Assembly: GCA_016714895.1 (NCBI GenBank)
Contig: JADKBV010000004.1
Location: 1 to 64,000, forward strand
Length of the DNA: 64,000 bases
Reading direction: 5' to 3'
Source: Saprospiraceae bacterium
GTDB taxonomy: Bacteria; Bacteroidota; Bacteroidia; Chitinophagales; Saprospiraceae
Shown: in pieces, positions 1-8,923 of the stretch
How the letters are laid out: each line of letters opens with the position of its first letter
How positions within the stretch are numbered: position 1 is the first letter of the stretch
Position numbers and translations under genes: made by a program
Notes under the pieces: model-generated
What the model saw: only the letters and a program-made list of their open reading frames with translations
Told to the model about the DNA's origin: nothing
Database searches by the model: none

Positions 1-74
1 TAAACTTTAAAGCACAAAAATCAAACCCTGTGCGTCACCCTTCCATTTTAAGGGAAGGGATGGGGATGGGTATA
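1..74. repeat. 74-bp direct repeat, left copy (may extend past the window edge)
   Basis: Positions 1-74 match 575-648 at a constant offset of 574 bases with only a few mismatches (near 19-25 and at 61). The copy includes a short G-rich run and the sense stop codon region of the DUF559 gene, so that protein's last residues (PIPIPSLKMEG) are encoded by the repeat. The left limit is unknown because the window begins here. Confidence 0.85.
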
Positions 75-430
75 CACTGTAATAACCTTTTTTCTACATC
101 TAACCAATTATTTAATACTTCATCATTTGTAAATCTGATAACCTGATATCCCATTGCTTTAATATCTTCTTCTCTTTCCTTATCATATTCTTCCTGATAT
201 TTGTGAATATTGCCATCAATTTCTACTATCAATTTATGTTCAAAATTATGAAAACCGGCAATGTAGTATAATTTATTACCTAAAATTTCTTTGTAATCAA
301 TAAGATATTGTCGATTAAATTTCAAACCATTTAGCCTCCTGTTTCTAACATGCTCCCAGAATATCTTTTCTGCCTTGGTTTGACTTTTCCTGTTTTCTCT
401 CGCATATTGTAATGTATCAAAATATCTCAT
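35..430 (-). CDS. DUF559 (Vsr-like endonuclease fold) protein, probably degenerate
   Basis: This 131-aa protein has the DUF559 layout: an N-terminal AEKIFWEHVRNRRL helix (around residues 20-33), a KFNRQ strand, a core IVEIDGNIH strand (68-76) and VIRFTNDEVL (97-106). Members have the PD-(D/E)xK/Vsr-like nuclease fold and are of mostly unknown function, often beside mobile or restriction genes. At the position where the family usually has an Asp before Phe (VDF), this protein has IAGF, so Gly59 replaces a likely metal-binding Asp; the codon is ggt, one base from gat. The C-terminus is encoded by the flanking 74-bp repeat. It lies downstream of hsdR on the same strand. The family call is good; activity is doubtful. 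Confidence 0.85.
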   Translation of the reverse strand: MRYFDTLQYARENRKSQTKAEKIFWEHVRNRRLNGLKFNRQYLIDYKEILGNKLYYIAGFHNFEHKLIVEIDGNIHKYQEEYDKEREEDIKAMGYQVIRFTNDEVLNNWLDVEKRLLQCIPIPIPSLKMEG

Positions 431-474
431 CTTTTTATTAATATAAAAAATTACATCTTTTTACTCACCCCCGA

Positions 475-496
475 CCCCTCTCTAAATAGAGAGGGG
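475..496. repeat. Short perfect inverted repeat
   Basis: A 9-bp stem (475-483 with 488-496) and 4-base loop sit between the DUF559 start and the right-hand 74-bp repeat. The C-rich/G-rich arms resemble REP-like sequences; a role as hairpin or insertion remnant is inference. Confidence 0.6.
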
Positions 497-574
497 GGAG
501 GCATTCGTTCTTTGTTTTCTGGCTGTCAATGTTGTTCTTGGCTTTGCTAATTTCGTTTAAAATAACTTTTTACT

Positions 575-648
575 TAAACTTTAAAGCACAAATGTCAGAC
601 CCTGTGCGTCACCCTTCCATTTTAAGGGAAGGGACGGGGATGGGTATA
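575..648. repeat. 74-bp direct repeat, right copy
   Basis: This is the second copy of the repeat at 1-74. It begins 3 bases beyond the hsdR stop codon (652-654 on the minus strand). Together the copies bracket the DUF559 gene as a 574-bp unit. Confidence 0.85.
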
Positions 649-651
649 AAA

Positions 652-3600
652 CTATGCTACTCTGCCATGAAATTCATTCATGTATTCTGTCACGATCATT
701 CGTTGGATGACTTGCGATCTGGCAGCATCCAAAGGTAAATTATATTTTGTTTTTAACTGTTTGATGACCAATTTCAAAACCATTTTTTCAACAAAAGATT
801 CGTTTTCGAGTATGTGGGCATTTTGTCGGATTTGTTCATCTATTTCTTTTTTCAGACTGTTGAGTGCTTCAAAAAGTTTGCTCTCCTTATCCGTCAAAGG
901 ATCTTTTTCCATCAGCCGTTTATGTACACGTGCATATTTGGCATCATTTTCATATTTGGCTTTGAGCAATTGGTTTTTACGTTCCAGTTCTTTGGCTTTT
1001 TCGTAGACCAGTTCGAGATCTTTGATATTTTCCAACATCTCTGCACCGGTGATTTCACTCAGGTTTTTCTTTTTGAACATACGTTCGAGTTCTTCTCTCA
1101 ATGAGATAAATACCGGATCATGATGGTCAAAATTATTGCCGAGGATTTCTCTGGTTTTTCGTAATTGTTCTTTGAGTTTGTCAGCGATGATCATTTCTTC
1201 CTGACCTACTTTCCGGAATGTAAACAATACATCTTCCAATGCAACCCGCAAAAGGTTTGTCACATCAGTATCATTTTCCAAAGCATCCTTGGCGTTGATG
1301 AGTGCGAGGCGGTCATTTGCGATCCTTGCCAATAAAGACAACATCCGGAAGTCGAGTTCTTCCAACATTTCATACTGGCCGCTCAACCTGATCAGATTGT
1401 ATAGTTCCTTGGCTGTATTAAGCGCTTTGGATAATTGGAGGATGGTCTTTTTATCGGTAATTTGTGATACCTGTTGTGAAAACTTTTCTGCATTGTTGGT
1501 ATCATAATGAAACAGGACTTCGCTGATCTGACTTATATCCTGATGGATTTCTTCTTTGGTTTTGAAGATATTGGAATAATGTTCCATCTCACTACCCAAT
1601 TCCCTTTGCAACTCATCAAAATAGTCCCTGTTGGTTTTGTCAAATTCACTTTGTATATCTGCGAAATCGACCACATAACCATACTTAAAATCTTTGTAAG
1701 ACCGATTGACCCTTGTCAGTGCCTGCAGGAGATTGTGTGCTTTTATGACTCTGGTGATGTACAATTTTTTCAGACGGGAAGCATCAAAACCTGTCAGTAA
1801 CATGTTGTAGACAAACAAAAAATCAATCTTTCCTTCTTTGTAATCATCGATAAGATCTTCTCTGTCCTCTTTGGTACCTGCATCATGCAATATCAGGGCT
1901 GCAGATTTGACTTTATGCAACTCAGATTTTTTTATGTTTTCAAAAGAAACGGATGTATCCGCTGCCAAAGGCATAACATCATTTACCGGTCTGGCGGCAT
2001 AAACCTCATCAAATATTTCTTTAAGTTTTTCTGCCTGTTCGGAAGAATCACATATCACCATACCTCCTACATTCGGATCATTGGACGTAAGCCTGAATTT
2101 CTCAAAATCCTGAACGATATATTCCAGCATCGGTCTGACAAAACCGGCATCTGCATAAATCAATTTTTTATTGGATTTGCCTTTGAGAACTTCGATATCT
2201 TCCAGCGCCTGTTTCAGTTTGAAATGATAACTTGTCTCTATTTCTTCCCTGATGAGTCTGAGGGTATAACCATCGGCTATCGAGGCATTGTAGTAATATT
2301 TGTGAATATAATCGCCGAACAATGCCCTGGAGTTGTATTCATCACCCAATAAAGGGGTTCCTGTCAGACCGATACGAATGGCATTGACATCAGATTCCTT
2401 GAGATTGGCCAAAAAACTGCCTTTGGGATTGTAAGACCGGTGCACTTCATCCAAAAAATAGACCCTTTGTACCTGAATATTATAATCTTTATTGCTGATG
2501 ACATCAGGATCATTTTCAAACTTATGGATGTTGACTACAGTGATTTCCGGTTTTCCGGAGCTGTTGTGCAAGGCAGTTGTCGTACGCAGATCCCTTACAA
2601 AATCTTCTCTTGAATGAATTTTGTGTACAATCAATCCACGGCTTTTGAATTCTTTTCCTGCCTGTATAGCGAGGTCCAATCTGTCGACGATAAAATAAAA
2701 CTTCGGCACAATACCTTTTTGGCGAAAATAATGTGTCAAATATTTAACGTTGTGATATGCCAATGCAGTTTTGCCACTTCCCTGTGTGTGCCAGATAATG
2801 CCGCTTTTCGCTCCTTCATCCAACTTTTTTTCAATGGCCTTGGTAGCAAACAATTGCGGATATCGCATGATATGTTTTTCCAGACCATTTTCACCCTTGA
2901 CATAGGCGATCCCATATTTGAGTAAAAAGGCGAGTCGATTAGGTTGAAAAAGTGAATTAAATATCGAATGTGTCGGACTAGCGGGATTTTTATTGGTAAG
3001 GTATTCTGATGAATGTTTGATGGTGATCAGATTATTGTCGAGCAATATCCTGTTTTCTTCCTCTTCAGATATATTTTTGAAAATGGATGAAAAGTCAAAT
3101 TGATCTTCTTCTCTGAAAAAGTTAAATTTTACTTTTCCGTAAGCGGTGGTTGCATAAAAAGCACCTTGCAAAGGTTGGGTGCCTGTATCATCATACGGCA
3201 TATTATTACTGAAGACCATCAGCTGCGTAATATTGACAAACTTCCGGAATTTTTTATTCTCAAAACGGGTTGTCATTCGTTTGTATTCAGCCTGAATACC
3301 ATCGTGATTGTTAGGTTTTTTAACTTCAACAAACACCAAGGGAAGTCCGTTGATCAGCAAGACGATATCCGGTCTGAATTCTTCATCTCCGTTGATGAAA
3401 GGCAATTCTGTGACTACATGGAGCAGGTTATTTCCGAAATCTTCAAAATCAATGATTGTATGTCCGGTCTCTGAAGTGATAAGATCATAAAACTTTTGTC
3501 CCAAATCTTCATTGTCCAATGCCAGGGAAAGCCTGTTGAGTAATTCTTTAATTTCGGAGGATTCGATACCCGGATTCAGTTTTTCCATTGCTTGTTCAAA

Positions 3601-3726
3601 CAAGGAAGGAAATATATTTGTCTCCTTATCCCACGACATTTTTGACAGTGACAGATACTCATAACCCAAACAACAAAGATGTTGAATAGCCGGGATTTTT
3701 ACTCTTGAATCCTCATTAAAGGTCAT
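652..3726 (-). CDS. hsdR: Type I restriction enzyme R subunit
   Basis: HsdR is the motor and nuclease subunit of type I restriction complexes and needs HsdM and HsdS to act. The N-terminal nuclease motif is visible as Asp120 in FRPDIVLL and Glu134/Lys136 in FVEVKKP. The translocase follows, with Walker A WHTQGSGKTAL, a DEVH box (FLDEVHRSY) and motif III GLTGTPL, then a helicase C-domain (LLTGFDASRL, QALTRVNR) and a coiled C-terminal region. The reading frame is open back to an ATG at 3792, but MTFNEDSRVKIPA at 3726 matches the usual family start, and a -7 box at 3804-3811 leaves almost no leader for the 3792 start. No hsdM or hsdS is adjacent on the upstream side; they could lie beyond the left edge. 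Length (1024 aa) is normal and no frameshift is seen. Confidence 0.95.
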   Translation of the reverse strand: MTFNEDSRVKIPAIQHLCCLGYEYLSLSKMSWDKETNIFPSLFEQAMEKLNPGIESSEIKELLNRLSLALDNEDLGQKFYDLITSETGHTIIDFEDFGNNLLHVVTELPFINGDEEFRPDIVLLINGLPLVFVEVKKPNNHDGIQAEYKRMTTRFENKKFRKFVNITQLMVFSNNMPYDDTGTQPLQGAFYATTAYGKVKFNFFREEDQFDFSSIFKNISEEEENRILLDNNLITIKHSSEYLTNKNPASPTHSIFNSLFQPNRLAFLLKYGIAYVKGENGLEKHIMRYPQLFATKAIEKKLDEGAKSGIIWHTQGSGKTALAYHNVKYLTHYFRQKGIVPKFYFIVDRLDLAIQAGKEFKSRGLIVHKIHSREDFVRDLRTTTALHNSSGKPEITVVNIHKFENDPDVISNKDYNIQVQRVYFLDEVHRSYNPKGSFLANLKESDVNAIRIGLTGTPLLGDEYNSRALFGDYIHKYYYNASIADGYTLRLIREEIETSYHFKLKQALEDIEVLKGKSNKKLIYADAGFVRPMLEYIVQDFEKFRLTSNDPNVGGMVICDSSEQAEKLKEIFDEVYAARPVNDVMPLAADTSVSFENIKKSELHKVKSAALILHDAGTKEDREDLIDDYKEGKIDFLFVYNMLLTGFDASRLKKLYITRVIKAHNLLQALTRVNRSYKDFKYGYVVDFADIQSEFDKTNRDYFDELQRELGSEMEHYSNIFKTKEEIHQDISQISEVLFHYDTNNAEKFSQQVSQITDKKTILQLSKALNTAKELYNLIRLSGQYEMLEELDFRMLSLLARIANDRLALINAKDALENDTDVTNLLRVALEDVLFTFRKVGQEEMIIADKLKEQLRKTREILGNNFDHHDPVFISLREELERMFKKKNLSEITGAEMLENIKDLELVYEKAKELERKNQLLKAKYENDAKYARVHKRLMEKDPLTDKESKLFEALNSLKKEIDEQIRQNAHILENESFVEKMVLKLVIKQLKTKYNLPLDAARSQVIQRMIVTEYMNEFHGRVA

Positions 3727-3803
3727 GTGACAATGGTTAATGTGGAGTTTATAATAATTTAAGACAGTTGAGGTATTTTCGACACCAAACAAACTTTCGA
3801 TGG

Positions 3804-3811
3804 CAAATATA
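3804..3811 (-). promoter_or_regulatory. Bacteroidota -7 box for hsdR
   Basis: The minus strand reads TATATTTG, matching TAnnTTTG. It would start transcription near 3797, supporting the ATG at 3726. No clear -33 TTG was seen. Confidence 0.45.
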
Positions 3812-4060
3812 ATGGATAATATGGGATTGGGGAAGAAAGGTGGGAAAATTGTGAGGTGGATATAGAAATAAAATTAAGAATGTTAATATAGTTGCCCATA
3901 TCAAAATTATTACAGACATTTGCAATCAAACGGTAAAGAATAATAGTTTACGGCGGATATTTACTTATCCAAATTTTGATAAACAAAATATTCTTAATAA
4001 GACCGGTTCATATTCAATTAACTACCTAAGGGTAAATTAACATGTTTAACACCATTTATA

Positions 4061-5029
4061 ATGAAAACTCATTTTCTAAAATCTTTAATGAAGGTAAAAT
4101 ATCTTTTTATTTTTCTTTTCATAACATCAGTTAGTGGATTTTGTCAGACATCTATTGATAAATTAAATGAAAAATTTGAAACCAACAAAGTATCTGTACT
4201 TTTAGTATATACGGTAAAAGACACTAATGTTTCACAGGGTTCAGCATTTTTAATTGGTCCTGATGGTTTGGCTGTTTCAAATTATCATGTCTTTGATGGA
4301 AAAGAAAATGCAGTTGCCATAGATTACAATAAAAATGAGTATGAAAATATAAGTATTATATACGCTAACCCTGATTTAGACATTATTGTCTTCAGAATTC
4401 AAGGAATCCAATTACCATATTTAAAAATCGCTTCAAATCAACCCTCCATTGGAGAATCCTGTTTTGCGATTGGAAACCCTCTTGGATTGGATCAAACATT
4501 ATCAACAGGGATTATTTCAGGTTACAGAGACAATGAAGCTTATATACAAACTTCAGCAGAAATTACTCATGGCAGCAGTGGTGGTCCTTTATTCAATTCA
4601 CTAGGTGAAGTAGTAGGAATCACAACAAGTGGTTTTGGGCAAGCCAACCTTAATTTTGCCATTAATCTGACAAAAATAAACATAAATGATATTCAAAATC
4701 GATCTACAGATACACCAGATAAAATTGTAAAAAAATATCTTACTCATTTAGGAAACAGAGAATTTATTGATGCTTATTCATTAACCGACAATCCTTTATG
4801 GATATCTAAAGGAGGATTGCCTTGGTTTATATCAAAAAATTCTTTTGGAAGTATCCAAAGTGTAAAAATCCTGGAAGTCAGAACGGAAACGATTAATCAA
4901 TTGAATGCAGTTATTTATGCACATTATTATGCAGATGACCCGGCACATGAATCCAGATTATGGGAACAATATTATTTTTTAGAAAAAAGATTGAATGGTT
5001 GGGTTGTTGTAAAAGTTGCATTGAAATAA
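4061..5029 (+). CDS. Exported trypsin-like (S1C/HtrA-type) serine protease without PDZ domain
   Basis: An N-terminal hydrophobic stretch ending in SVSGFCQ is a likely signal peptide, so the protein probably acts in the periplasm or outside. The protease domain has GSAFLIGPDG, His76 (SNYHVF), Asp107 (NPDLDIIVF) and Ser163 in GSSGGP, the chymotrypsin-type triad in HtrA spacing. The usual C-terminal PDZ domain is missing. Instead about 110 residues of unknown type follow, containing YYADDPAHESRLWEQYYF. An alternative ATG is 27 bases downstream (MKVKYLF). The gene faces the minus-strand cluster that ends at 5075. It is AT-rich like that cluster and unlike the genes after 16 kb. Substrate unknown. 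Confidence 0.85.
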   Translation: MKTHFLKSLMKVKYLFIFLFITSVSGFCQTSIDKLNEKFETNKVSVLLVYTVKDTNVSQGSAFLIGPDGLAVSNYHVFDGKENAVAIDYNKNEYENISIIYANPDLDIIVFRIQGIQLPYLKIASNQPSIGESCFAIGNPLGLDQTLSTGIISGYRDNEAYIQTSAEITHGSSGGPLFNSLGEVVGITTSGFGQANLNFAINLTKININDIQNRSTDTPDKIVKKYLTHLGNREFIDAYSLTDNPLWISKGGLPWFISKNSFGSIQSVKILEVRTETINQLNAVIYAHYYADDPAHESRLWEQYYFLEKRLNGWVVVKVALK

Positions 5030-5074
5030 ATATAATTAATTTTATAAATGTTTTTTTTTCTATATCTGAAATTA

Positions 5075-6925
5075 TTATTCAAAGGTTAGTCTAACATTAG
5101 GTCTAAAGTCGGAATAATATTGCCATGGTAAAGAACAACCAGAGTCATTGTAAGTAGCATTCAATCTGTTGCAAGTAAAATAAAACTTTGTTGAATTTAC
5201 TAAAGAATTTAGATTTGAAGACACGTTATCAAAGCATATTTCAAAAATTAGGTTTTGAGTTCCATCCCAGTAGAAGGGCGAACCAAAAGAAAAGGAATTC
5301 CAACCATTATTTGAATTTATTAGATTAAAAGTGGGATAATAATAGGTTTTATCAAAATAATATGTTGTATTTCTATCAATTTCATTATCATTTGTTAATC
5401 CCATCCTAATTGTAAAATTATTTATTACTATATTGGACCTACTTACTACATCAAAACTAATTCTTTTAATAAAACCAGACATACCCCCTGCATTATTTAT
5501 TTCCGACCTTTGAATCAAATAAGTATGTTTGACATCTGAAAAATAAGTACCAAATGGAGTTGTGGATGGAACGTCATTTGTTTTATCCCTGTAAACATCG
5601 TTACCTATCGTTATTGTACCAACAAAATTCGAATTTGAAGTTTGAAAAGATAATTGGTTCCCATAACTTGTGCCACAGCTATTGGTTGCATAAGCTCTTA
5701 AATAATAGGTTGTATTTGGAAACAAGCCCGTTAAATTGCTCGTAAATGAACCTGACCCACTTCCGTTATTAGTTTTTGTCGACAAATTGACTGTTGGATT
5801 TTGTGAAGTGCTCCACACAACACCCCTGGATGTTATACTAGATCCTCCATCGTTTGAAATTGTACCTCCTGAAATAGCGGAATTTGAGGTTATTGAACTT
5901 ACACTTGTAGTAGATAAAGTAGGTAAACAAGGACTCGCCACATATACAACCTGATTCCCGTACTCGACACCAACACTATTTCTGGCAAAAGCTCTCACGT
6001 AATAAGTTACTCCATTAGGTTGAAAGAAATCAACATTACAGGTAAACGTACCTAAACCAGCGCTTGTTGCATTTACTACAGTTGAATTAATAGTTGGGTT
6101 TTGGGATGTACTATAACAAATTCCTCTTTGAGTAACAGCTGAGGATCCTTCAGATGTTACGTTACCTTCACATCTGAATGTGGTAGCAGAAATTTTTATA
6201 GCACTAACTGTGATTACTGTTGGCAAAGTTTCAGATTTAGTTGTAAAATCTTTTATATCTCCATAACTTACACCTGAGTCAGTTTCTACGTAAGCCCGGT
6301 AATAATATTTAGTATTCAATTTCAGTCCGGTTACAGTAACTTCATATTCACCTAAAATATTTGAAGTGTGATTAAACCTAATTCCATTTTCCTCTGGTAC
6401 AATACCTTCACTAACCCAAAACCCTCTCTTCTTTATAGTACTACTTCCTGAAGAAATCAAATTACCTTTCAGAACTGCACTACTTCCTGAAACATTACTT
6501 GAAGAAACAGTAACAACATTTCCGCCGATTTTAGTTTCAAATACAAGTTCTTCACCATATGCTAACCCAATTTCATTTTGGGCAAAAGATCTAACATAAT
6601 ATTTCCTTCCCGCTGTAATATTAACTATTCTGATTAAAATAACACCAACTGTTTCAGTACTTAAAATCTTTACCGAATTTGAAACGGTTGGATTTGGTGT
6701 AGAATTGTAACACAATCCATGTTCAATAAGTCTGGAACCACCATTATGTATAACTTGTATCTTAACTAATGCCGAATTTGAATTAATATCCAGAACTTCT
6801 ATAGTTTTAATTTTAGGAGGAATTTTTTCTAAGTTCCAAACTGGATCATCCTTTCGACAAGATATATGAGCAAATACAATGAAGAGTAAAGTAAAAGGTA
6901 TTAAATTTTGTCTAAATCCAAGCAT
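5075..6925 (-). CDS. Surface lipoprotein with four fibronectin-III-like repeats
   Basis: A signal sequence ends at AHISC, a plausible lipobox with Cys23, so the protein is probably lipid-anchored. Four repeats of roughly 95 residues follow (about 35-430). Each carries a GG/GS...RGxxxST.NPT segment and a Y(Y/L)(V/R)RA(F/Y)A.N..G..YG motif, typical of Bacteroidota extracellular FN3-like modules. The last 190 residues form a different beta-rich domain (YLIQRSEI, WNSFSFGSPFYWDG, LIFEICFDN), like domains seen in secreted Bacteroidota proteins. No enzymatic motif is visible. It is last in the minus-strand cluster, 10 bases after the 642-aa gene. A role in binding or display is inferred. Confidence 0.75.
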   Translation of the reverse strand: MLGFRQNLIPFTLLFIVFAHISCRKDDPVWNLEKIPPKIKTIEVLDINSNSALVKIQVIHNGGSRLIEHGLCYNSTPNPTVSNSVKILSTETVGVILIRIVNITAGRKYYVRSFAQNEIGLAYGEELVFETKIGGNVVTVSSSNVSGSSAVLKGNLISSGSSTIKKRGFWVSEGIVPEENGIRFNHTSNILGEYEVTVTGLKLNTKYYYRAYVETDSGVSYGDIKDFTTKSETLPTVITVSAIKISATTFRCEGNVTSEGSSAVTQRGICYSTSQNPTINSTVVNATSAGLGTFTCNVDFFQPNGVTYYVRAFARNSVGVEYGNQVVYVASPCLPTLSTTSVSSITSNSAISGGTISNDGGSSITSRGVVWSTSQNPTVNLSTKTNNGSGSGSFTSNLTGLFPNTTYYLRAYATNSCGTSYGNQLSFQTSNSNFVGTITIGNDVYRDKTNDVPSTTPFGTYFSDVKHTYLIQRSEINNAGGMSGFIKRISFDVVSRSNIVINNFTIRMGLTNDNEIDRNTTYYFDKTYYYPTFNLINSNNGWNSFSFGSPFYWDGTQNLIFEICFDNVSSNLNSLVNSTKFYFTCNRLNATYNDSGCSLPWQYYSDFRPNVRLTFE

Positions 6926-6935
6926 AATGATCGAT

Positions 6936-8864
6936 TTAATTTAGAAGAAGTATAAAATCACTTTTAGAAAGAAGTATTTTATTAGGTTGCATCTTTTTTG
7001 AATTCTTCCTTCCTTTCGAAAAAACTGCAATCAAATCATACGAATAAAGAGTAATACCTAATCCTGCACTTATTAGAAATATTTTGTTACTAAGATTAGA
7101 ATTAAAATAATAACTATTTAAGGATTTTTGATCCGTTGCATTTAAAAACTTGTCATATTGAATATTAGAAAACAGTTTGCTCGATGTAGAAATTAAAGCC
7201 AGACCTATTATAGAAAAGGTGATTAACTTGCCATTTTTTAGACCAACATTAGTTCGCCCTTTGGGTGAGAATATTGCAGACTTAAGAACATTATGCACTC
7301 CGTCTTCACCTTTTACACAAACCCCAGATGTCTGGTAATAAGATTTGTTATCAAGCGTAACTTTTTTAACTGATACTGAATAGGTTCCATCCATATTTAT
7401 AAAATTTTTTACTCCATAATTTTTTTCAATTTGGATCAATAATTCAATATCTGAAACTTTCCATCGACCATTCTTTTTGCTAACTTTATGTAAACTGTTT
7501 TTAATTTGAAAATCTAAGGTATAATTTCCTGTGGCATAAACTTCTGTAGTTTTATCTTTGTAATATTTCACGCGTGGTATTGAAAATGATTTTCTTTTGG
7601 CATTCAAACCATTAACTAAATAATCATTGATAACATTTTCCTTTTTTGTATTGAATCTAAAACCAATATCTGACCTGTAATCGTAATCAACAGACAATTT
7701 ATAATTATCAGAGTATACATCATCATCAAATATTTTATAGTTTAAAAGACTTTGAACTTCCATCTTTATTAATCTGTCAGTCTCAGGAAAATCTTTAGAA
7801 AAAAAATGTTTAGTCTCTAATATTTTGTCTAAGGCTTCACTTTCTTGTTTTTGTTCAGCAAGTTTAAGTAGATCAATTATGCGATTATACATTCTGTTAA
7901 TATCATAGTCATTAATATATGACATCTTCAATTCATTAATACGATCTAAAGCCTGATCCAAATCATCTTTAAGTATCAGTAATTCAATTTTACTTAATGA
8001 GGCCTGTTTGACTTCCACATATAAATTTCTCTTAACAGGATTTGTCTTTAACTTACCGGTATTATCAAAACCGACAATTGAAAATTGAATTTCCGGTTTA
8101 GAATCCATAGTAAAATAGGTAATATTATCTCCACGACCAATTTCATTTCTTTGAGCATCATCATCATACCAAACCCAATATCCTCCTCTTGGAATAAAAC
8201 CACCAGAAATGGAAAGTCGTACATTACTGCTGATTTCAGCTCTGTCGTAAATACTGTTTTCTTCACCAGGGGCATTATAAATATTAATTCTTTGCGGTGA
8301 TTCAAGTTGATCTTCTCTTCTTATTCGACCTCCCTGATATGAATTCGTAAGTACAACATTATCAATTTTTACCAATATTTCAGATTCGAAATTGAAATGA
8401 TCATTAATATTTAAACTTTCATTATTACCAAGTATATTAGAAATATAATCTTGAGAACTAAATTCATTAATATCAAGATAGTCTCTCAATCCATTTTCAC
8501 TTAAAGGTAAACTGAAAGTTTTTATCATACTTATATTCTGACAGTTCTTATATATTATATCAAAAGTTAAAAACCTATAACTACTGGATAACCTACCTTC
8601 CAATTTGAATGCAATTGTATTTTTGGTATAACAACCACTACTGGGAACAGGGGGTAAAATTTTAATAGAAACATCTAATCCATCCAAAAATCCATCAACC
8701 AAAACCTCATTTAATGGGTAATATATATCTCTTTCAATCAAGTTAATAGGAGTTTGACAAACCCCTATATTTGAAAAAATAAAAAGTACACAAATTACAT
8801 ATATAATTTTTTTAATTCTAAAACTTCGAGTTAATTTTTTTATATTTAATATTAAAATTACCAT
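6936..8864 (-). CDS. Exported 642-aa protein of unknown function with C-terminal two-TM region
   Basis: Not recognised as a whole. A hydrophobic N-terminal segment (IIYVICVLFIFSNIGVCQ) suggests export. Residues about 40-200 look beta-rich, about 290-360 contain a helical segment with repeated Leu/Glu/Lys, and 400-520 hold a Tyr-rich beta region. The C-terminus has two hydrophobic stretches (LITFSIIGLALIST and IFLISAGLGITLYSYD) followed by a basic tail, an arrangement seen at the end of various Bacteroidota membrane-anchored proteins. It sits 10 bases upstream of the FN3 lipoprotein gene and 59 bases downstream of the NAGPA-like gene, all on one strand. DNA here is very AT-rich (11 G/C in the 60 bases at 8401). 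Confidence 0.6.
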   Translation of the reverse strand: MVILILNIKKLTRSFRIKKIIYVICVLFIFSNIGVCQTPINLIERDIYYPLNEVLVDGFLDGLDVSIKILPPVPSSGCYTKNTIAFKLEGRLSSSYRFLTFDIIYKNCQNISMIKTFSLPLSENGLRDYLDINEFSSQDYISNILGNNESLNINDHFNFESEILVKIDNVVLTNSYQGGRIRREDQLESPQRINIYNAPGEENSIYDRAEISSNVRLSISGGFIPRGGYWVWYDDDAQRNEIGRGDNITYFTMDSKPEIQFSIVGFDNTGKLKTNPVKRNLYVEVKQASLSKIELLILKDDLDQALDRINELKMSYINDYDINRMYNRIIDLLKLAEQKQESEALDKILETKHFFSKDFPETDRLIKMEVQSLLNYKIFDDDVYSDNYKLSVDYDYRSDIGFRFNTKKENVINDYLVNGLNAKRKSFSIPRVKYYKDKTTEVYATGNYTLDFQIKNSLHKVSKKNGRWKVSDIELLIQIEKNYGVKNFINMDGTYSVSVKKVTLDNKSYYQTSGVCVKGEDGVHNVLKSAIFSPKGRTNVGLKNGKLITFSIIGLALISTSSKLFSNIQYDKFLNATDQKSLNSYYFNSNLSNKIFLISAGLGITLYSYDLIAVFSKGRKNSKKMQPNKILLSKSDFILLLN

Positions 8865-8923
8865 AAATACAAATTGTGTCTTTTAAATATAAACCAAATG
8901 TTATATAATGAACTAATCAAAAA

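Noticed and set aside
1885..2352. Long plus-strand frame opposite hsdR, and similar frames opposite the receptor and lon genes
   Set aside because: They lie wholly inside confident genes on the other strand and have low-complexity or Cys/Phe-rich translations typical of antisense shadows.
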